DNA of 64,000 nt, taken from contig NZ_JAGGMI010000001.1 of assembly GCF_017875235.1 (NCBI RefSeq), forward strand, positions 434,001 to 498,000. The letters are read 5' to 3'. Position numbers and translations under genes: made by a program. The DNA comes from Asticcacaulis solisilvae. GTDB lineage: Bacteria; Pseudomonadota; Alphaproteobacteria; Caulobacterales; Caulobacteraceae. Below are positions 60,752 to 64,000 of the stretch, piece after piece. How positions within the stretch are numbered: position 1 is the first letter of the stretch; each line of letters opens with the position of its first letter. The notes below the pieces were generated by a model that was not told the DNA's origin, searched no databases, and saw nothing but the letters and a program-made list of their open reading frames with translations.

Positions 60752-63390
60752 CAGTTCACCTTTGCCGAATTGTAGTAGGACTTGACCGTCAGCGCCTTTT
60801 TCAGAGCCGCCACCGAGGCATCCGTCTGTATACGGACAGTGACGGTTTCGCCGCCGGCCAGATCGAAGCTGTTGTCGGAAAGTTGCGCCTTGACCGTGCC
60901 GGTATCGATCCACACGCCGCGCGCCGCCGCCTTGGCCGACAGGGTCAGGTCGAAACCGCCGGCAGCGGCTTTGAGCTGCCATGTCAGTTTCGGATCGGTC
61001 CAATTCAGCGACTTGGTCGCGGTCGCGTAAGTATGGGTCTTGGCAATGACGGTTTGGCCATCGAGCACCTCAACCACCGCCTGCGCCGATTTCGCATCGA
61101 CGCCGTCGAACAGGTCGGCATCGCTGAACTTTGCGGCGACCACGCTGGTCATCGCCTTGACGGTCGCCTGGCCGGTCTTTTCGCGAATCGTCTTGCCGGT
61201 GAAATCAACGACGCGCACGCGCCAGGTCACCGCCTTGTCTGCCGTAAGATCCGACAGCAGGTTCAGTTCCGTCATGCCATCACGACGCAGGGCACCTACC
61301 GCCAGCGGCGCGTAGAAGCGCTTGGCGCGGTAGTTCAGGGCCTTCCAGCGGCCGTAATAATCGATGCTCGACCACGACGCGCCTGGCCAGACATCGTTCA
61401 TCTGCCAGTACAGGGAGCCCATGGTGCGCGGTCGCATGGCGCGGTGATGGAGGCCGGCCAGTTCGATGCCGTCGGCCTGCATCAGTTGCGACAGATAGAC
61501 GAAGTCCTCAAAAGTCTTCGGCGTGCCATAGTTGTTTTCGATGTAGAGCATCAGGCGCTTATTGCCGTTGCCCTTGTCGAACTTCTGGTGCCCGCGCATG
61601 ACCGGCGCTTCGGGCGCCATGTCCTTGTCCGTGGCGAACGACCGGATCGTCGCCATCACCGGGAAGGATTGCAGGCCGTATTCACTCATGAAGCGCGGCG
61701 TGACGTTGAGATATTCCTCGACCGGCTTGCTGCCGCCCCAGACGCTCCAGTAGTGGCGATCGCCGTCGCTGTCCTGGTCGGCCGGGCCGTCATAGTCGGT
61801 CGACGGCGACGACGCCCAATAGGGGGTGCCCGGCGCATTTTGATCGACCGCCCCACGCAGCACCTGATCGAACATGCGCACCATGCCGGTGACGATGCGG
61901 TCGCGCTCTTCCGGCGTCGCCGTCTTCTTCAGTTCAGCCGTGCCGCCACCCCAGTTTTCCCAGTCGGTCTGGACTTCGTTATTGCCGGCCCAGATGACGA
62001 TCGACGGGTGGTTGCGCAGGCGCTTGACCTGCTCGACCGCCTCGACGCGCGTGTTTTCACGGAAGTCGCGATCATAGGGGATGATGGCGCCGCCGAACAT
62101 GAAATCCTGCCAGATCATCAGGCCCAGTTCGTCGGCCTTGTCGTAGACGTGGTCGTCCTGATAGGTGCCGCCGCCCCAGATGCGCAGCATGTTCATATTG
62201 GCGTCCACGGCCGATTGCAGGATGTGGTCCTGCTGGGCGGGCGTCACCCGCGTCGGGATCATGTCGAACGGGATCAGGTTGGCGCCCTTGGCGAAGACCG
62301 GTACGCCGTTGATCACCAGCTCGAAGCTTTGCCCCCACTGGTCTTTCTGACGACGGATTTCGGTCGTGCGCAGGCCGATGCGGCGGGTATGTTCGCCGAT
62401 CACCTCATCGCCCTGATATACGGTTGCCTTGACCGTATAGAGGTTCGGTTTGCCGAGGCCGACCGGCCACCAGCGCTGCGGGTTCTCGATCTGCACGGGC
62501 ACGGTGACAGGCGTCAGGCCGGGGAAGAGCGAAGCGTCGTGGGTGACCGTCTTGACCGTGCCATCGGGCGCGGTGATGTCGGTGCGGACGCGGACGGTCT
62601 GGACCTTGTCGGACTGGATATCGAAGGACGCGTTGAGTGCCGCCACCGTGTCGTCGAGGTGCAGTTGCGCGACGTGGAAATCCGCCAGGCGGGCATTGTC
62701 CCAGGCCTCGAGCTTGACGGGCTTCCAGACACCCAGGGTGACGATGCGCGGGCCCCAGTCCCAGCCGTAATGATAGCCGGCCTTGCGCACATAGGTCGAC
62801 GAATTGCGGCCCAGCGGCTCATCACCGAACAAGGAGTCGTAGGCGCCCGGCATGACGTAAGGCATGTCAGCGACCAGCGGCTTCATCTTTTTCAGCGGCG
62901 AGTCGAGATCGACCGTGATGGTATTGACACCGGCCTTCAGCATGCCCTTGACCGGCACGCGCCAGCCGCGAAACATGTTGTTGGCCGCAAGGACTTTGGT
63001 GCCATTGACCGACACTTCGGCGAACGTATCGAGCCCGTCAAAGACCAGTTCGACGTGGTCGCGCTTCAGCGTCTCTTCGCTGACGGTGATTTCCGTCTGG
63101 TATTGCCAGTCGGACAAGCCGACCCACTGCACCTTGGCTTCGTTGTCGGAGACATACGGATCAGGCAGCTTTTTCAGCGCCAGAAGATCGCTCTGCGTCG
63201 TGCCCGGCACGGTGGCCTTCATCCATTCAGCCGCCCACGGATGATCGGCGCGCGCTGCCTCATCCGGCGCCAGGCGGAAGCTCCAGCCGGTGTTGAGCTT
63301 TTGCACGGTTGGCGCCGCCGCCAGCGTGGTGCTGGCCGCCAGGAAAAAGAAGGTCATGGATAGCAGGCTTCCGGATACGGGTTTCGACAT
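60751..63390 (-). CDS. GH2 beta-mannosidase
   Basis: An 879-residue retaining enzyme with a signal peptide (MSMTFFFLAASTTLAAAP region). Order: sugar-binding domain (about 28-215), Ig-like domain (220-345), TIM barrel (350-680), C-terminal Ig-like domains. The acid/base is Glu472 in IVIWAGNNEVQTDW and the nucleophile Glu570 in TPRFMSEYGLQSFP; YHYGWDWGPRIVTLGVWKPV and GANLIPFDMIPTRV are typical of beta-mannosidases. It would release the single beta-1,4-mannose of the N-glycan core after the alpha-mannoses are gone. Its end overlaps the GH3 start; the 124-bp gap before it contains copy 3 of the structured repeat. Confidence 0.95.
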   Translation of the reverse strand: MSKPVSGSLLSMTFFFLAASTTLAAAPTVQKLNTGWSFRLAPDEAARADHPWAAEWMKATVPGTTQSDLLALKKLPDPYVSDNEAKVQWVGLSDWQYQTEITVSEETLKRDHVELVFDGLDTFAEVSVNGTKVLAANNMFRGWRVPVKGMLKAGVNTITVDLDSPLKKMKPLVADMPYVMPGAYDSLFGDEPLGRNSSTYVRKAGYHYGWDWGPRIVTLGVWKPVKLEAWDNARLADFHVAQLHLDDTVAALNASFDIQSDKVQTVRVRTDITAPDGTVKTVTHDASLFPGLTPVTVPVQIENPQRWWPVGLGKPNLYTVKATVYQGDEVIGEHTRRIGLRTTEIRRQKDQWGQSFELVINGVPVFAKGANLIPFDMIPTRVTPAQQDHILQSAVDANMNMLRIWGGGTYQDDHVYDKADELGLMIWQDFMFGGAIIPYDRDFRENTRVEAVEQVKRLRNHPSIVIWAGNNEVQTDWENWGGGTAELKKTATPEERDRIVTGMVRMFDQVLRGAVDQNAPGTPYWASSPSTDYDGPADQDSDGDRHYWSVWGGSKPVEEYLNVTPRFMSEYGLQSFPVMATIRSFATDKDMAPEAPVMRGHQKFDKGNGNKRLMLYIENNYGTPKTFEDFVYLSQLMQADGIELAGLHHRAMRPRTMGSLYWQMNDVWPGASWSSIDYYGRWKALNYRAKRFYAPLAVGALRRDGMTELNLLSDLTADKAVTWRVRVVDFTGKTIREKTGQATVKAMTSVVAAKFSDADLFDGVDAKSAQAVVEVLDGQTVIAKTHTYATATKSLNWTDPKLTWQLKAAAGGFDLTLSAKAAARGVWIDTGTVKAQLSDNSFDLAGGETVTVRIQTDASVAALKKALTVKSYYNSAKVN

Positions 63391-63446
63391 GGCACGGCCT
63401 CAGTTCAGATTAGAGTGTGACGAAACAGGCCCGGCGCCAGTTCCAA

Positions 63447-63512
63447 GCGATATGCCGAAAAGTGCCGAGAAGTGTTTCTGGGGTTTTCGGCTGGATATCG
63501 CGACAAGCAAAA
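63447..63512 (-). repeat. Dispersed structured repeat, copy 3 (diverged, stem 2 only)
   Basis: Read on the minus strand it matches the second half of the 117-bp repeat, beginning two bases after the GH29 stop: TTTTTGCTTGTCGCGATAT, then GCCGAAAACCCC ... CACTTTTCGGC and ATATCGC. The first stem-loop is missing. The inner stem is GCCGAAAA/TTTTCGGC where the other copies have GGCGAAAA/TTTTCGCC, so both strands changed together. Confidence 0.75.
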
Positions 63513-63514
63513 AT

Positions 63515-64000
63515 TCAGCGCGTTTCGATACGGTAGACATAGGCCAGCTGACGCGGCGCATTGGCCGGCGGCGTGATGACCAGGCCCGAAGCGTCCTGAC
63601 GGAAGGCCACGGGCGCATCCGTCCCCAGCAGGCTGACGCGCTTGACCGGATAGTCGCTGCGGATCGAGGTGATGGTCGCGGAGCCTTCGTCGGGCCAGGC
63701 CATCTGGATGGCGTGCAGCACGCCATCCTTGACGGTGAAGCGGAAGTCCTGCGCCGTGTATGACCGTGCCTTGCTCTCGGCAAAGCTGCCGGACGCCGTC
63801 TCGGTCGGGCCTTCGCCGAATGTGACCCACGGGCGCGCGCCATAGATGGCATCGCCATTGACCTTCAGCCACGCGCCGATCTGCATCAGCGTATCGCGGG
63901 CGCCATCGGGGATACGGCCTGAGGGGTGCGGGCCGACATTGAGCAGCAGGTTGCCGTTTTTCGACACAACGTCGGCCAGCAGGTGAACCAGTTGCGCCGG
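63515..64000 (-). CDS. GH29-family alpha-L-fucosidase, 5' part beyond window
   Basis: The last 161 residues of a second GH29 enzyme, running off the right edge. The visible part begins PAQLVHLLADVVSKNGNLLLNVGPHPSGRIPDGARDTLMQIGAWLKVNGDAIYGARPWVTFGEGPTE, the very characteristic end of the GH29 barrel, followed by a small beta-sandwich (FTVKDGVLHAIQMAWPDEGSATI). Catalytic residues lie outside the window. It would be upstream of GH2 in the same operon. Having two GH29 enzymes suggests different fucose linkages, for example core alpha-1,3 and antennary alpha-1,4. Confidence 0.92.
   Translation of the reverse strand, partial: PAQLVHLLADVVSKNGNLLLNVGPHPSGRIPDGARDTLMQIGAWLKVNGDAIYGARPWVTFGEGPTETASGSFAESKARSYTAQDFRFTVKDGVLHAIQMAWPDEGSATITSIRSDYPVKRVSLLGTDAPVAFRQDASGLVITPPANAPRQLAYVYRIETR

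Noticed and set aside
60607..63363. A 918-codon open frame antisense to GH2
   Set aside because: Shadow of the beta-mannosidase gene, without family features or a plausible ribosome-binding site.

Overview
The window looks like a piece of a Caulobacteraceae chromosome, most like Asticcacaulis or Caulobacter. Evidence for this: GC-rich coding sequence, TonB-dependent receptors of the Xanthomonas/Caulobacter type, many Tat-type signal peptides, and carbohydrate loci controlled by LacI and GntR repressors. The genus is an inference from gene content; no rRNA is present to confirm it.

Layout. (1) 1-7.1 kb: the start of an acyl-CoA ligase gene cut by the left edge, a beta-propeller-like protein coupled to a family 2 glycosyltransferase, a fold-back repeat, a DUF4197 protein, ilvD, and a secreted esterase. 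(2) 7.3-15.9 kb: a branched-chain amino acid operon with a promoter, a 47-codon leader peptide rich in Val/Ile/Leu, alternative antiterminator and terminator hairpins, a free-standing copy of the IlvD C-terminal domain, then ilvC, ilvB, an IlvM-type small subunit, ilvE, leuC, leuD and leuB, ending in an intrinsic terminator. (3) 16-17.5 kb: yggT and a DUF167 gene, tRNA-Ala(CGC), and a 2-oxoglutarate-oxygenase-like gene. (4) 17.5-43.4 kb: a polysaccharide utilisation locus with two TonB-dependent receptors, a heparinase II/III-type lyase, an alpha/beta hydrolase, an unrecognised 842-residue secreted protein, a DUF2264 protein, a parallel beta-helix glycosidase, GH43, GH97, a LacY-type symporter, a cytoplasmic GH88 unsaturated glucuronyl hydrolase, a ROK sugar kinase and two closely related LacI repressors. 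Copies of a palindrome, TGATATCGATATCA, sit in front of nearly every transcription unit. The lyase plus GH88 pair points to a uronic-acid-containing glycan. (5) 43.7-64 kb: a second locus with the complete logic of N-glycan breakdown: GlcNAc kinase, CutC, two GntR/UTRA regulators, GH29 and GH85 on the plus strand; then on the minus strand GH29, GH2, GH3, GH35, GH125, GH92 and aspartylglucosaminidase in one compact operon. The family set (GH92, GH3, GH125, GH2, GH35, GH29) resembles the plant N-glycan nix cluster of Xanthomonas campestris.

How the genes work together. In region 4, receptors import the glycan, periplasmic enzymes trim it, the symporter takes up short unsaturated oligosaccharides, GH88 opens the terminal uronate and the ROK kinase phosphorylates a released sugar, with LacI repression lifted by a breakdown product. 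In region 5, GH85 and the exo-glycosidases strip the N-glycan from peptides, aspartylglucosaminidase releases the last GlcNAc from Asn, and the cytoplasmic kinase feeds GlcNAc into metabolism. No receptor or GlcNAc permease for the second locus lies inside the window.

Most interesting signals: the ilv leader/attenuator; the orphan IlvD C-terminal domain; a 117-bp dispersed repeat with two stem-loops, one supported by compensatory changes, one copy of which lies in frame inside a signal peptide; the LacI operator set; and a decayed C-terminal fragment of a second beta-helix gene.
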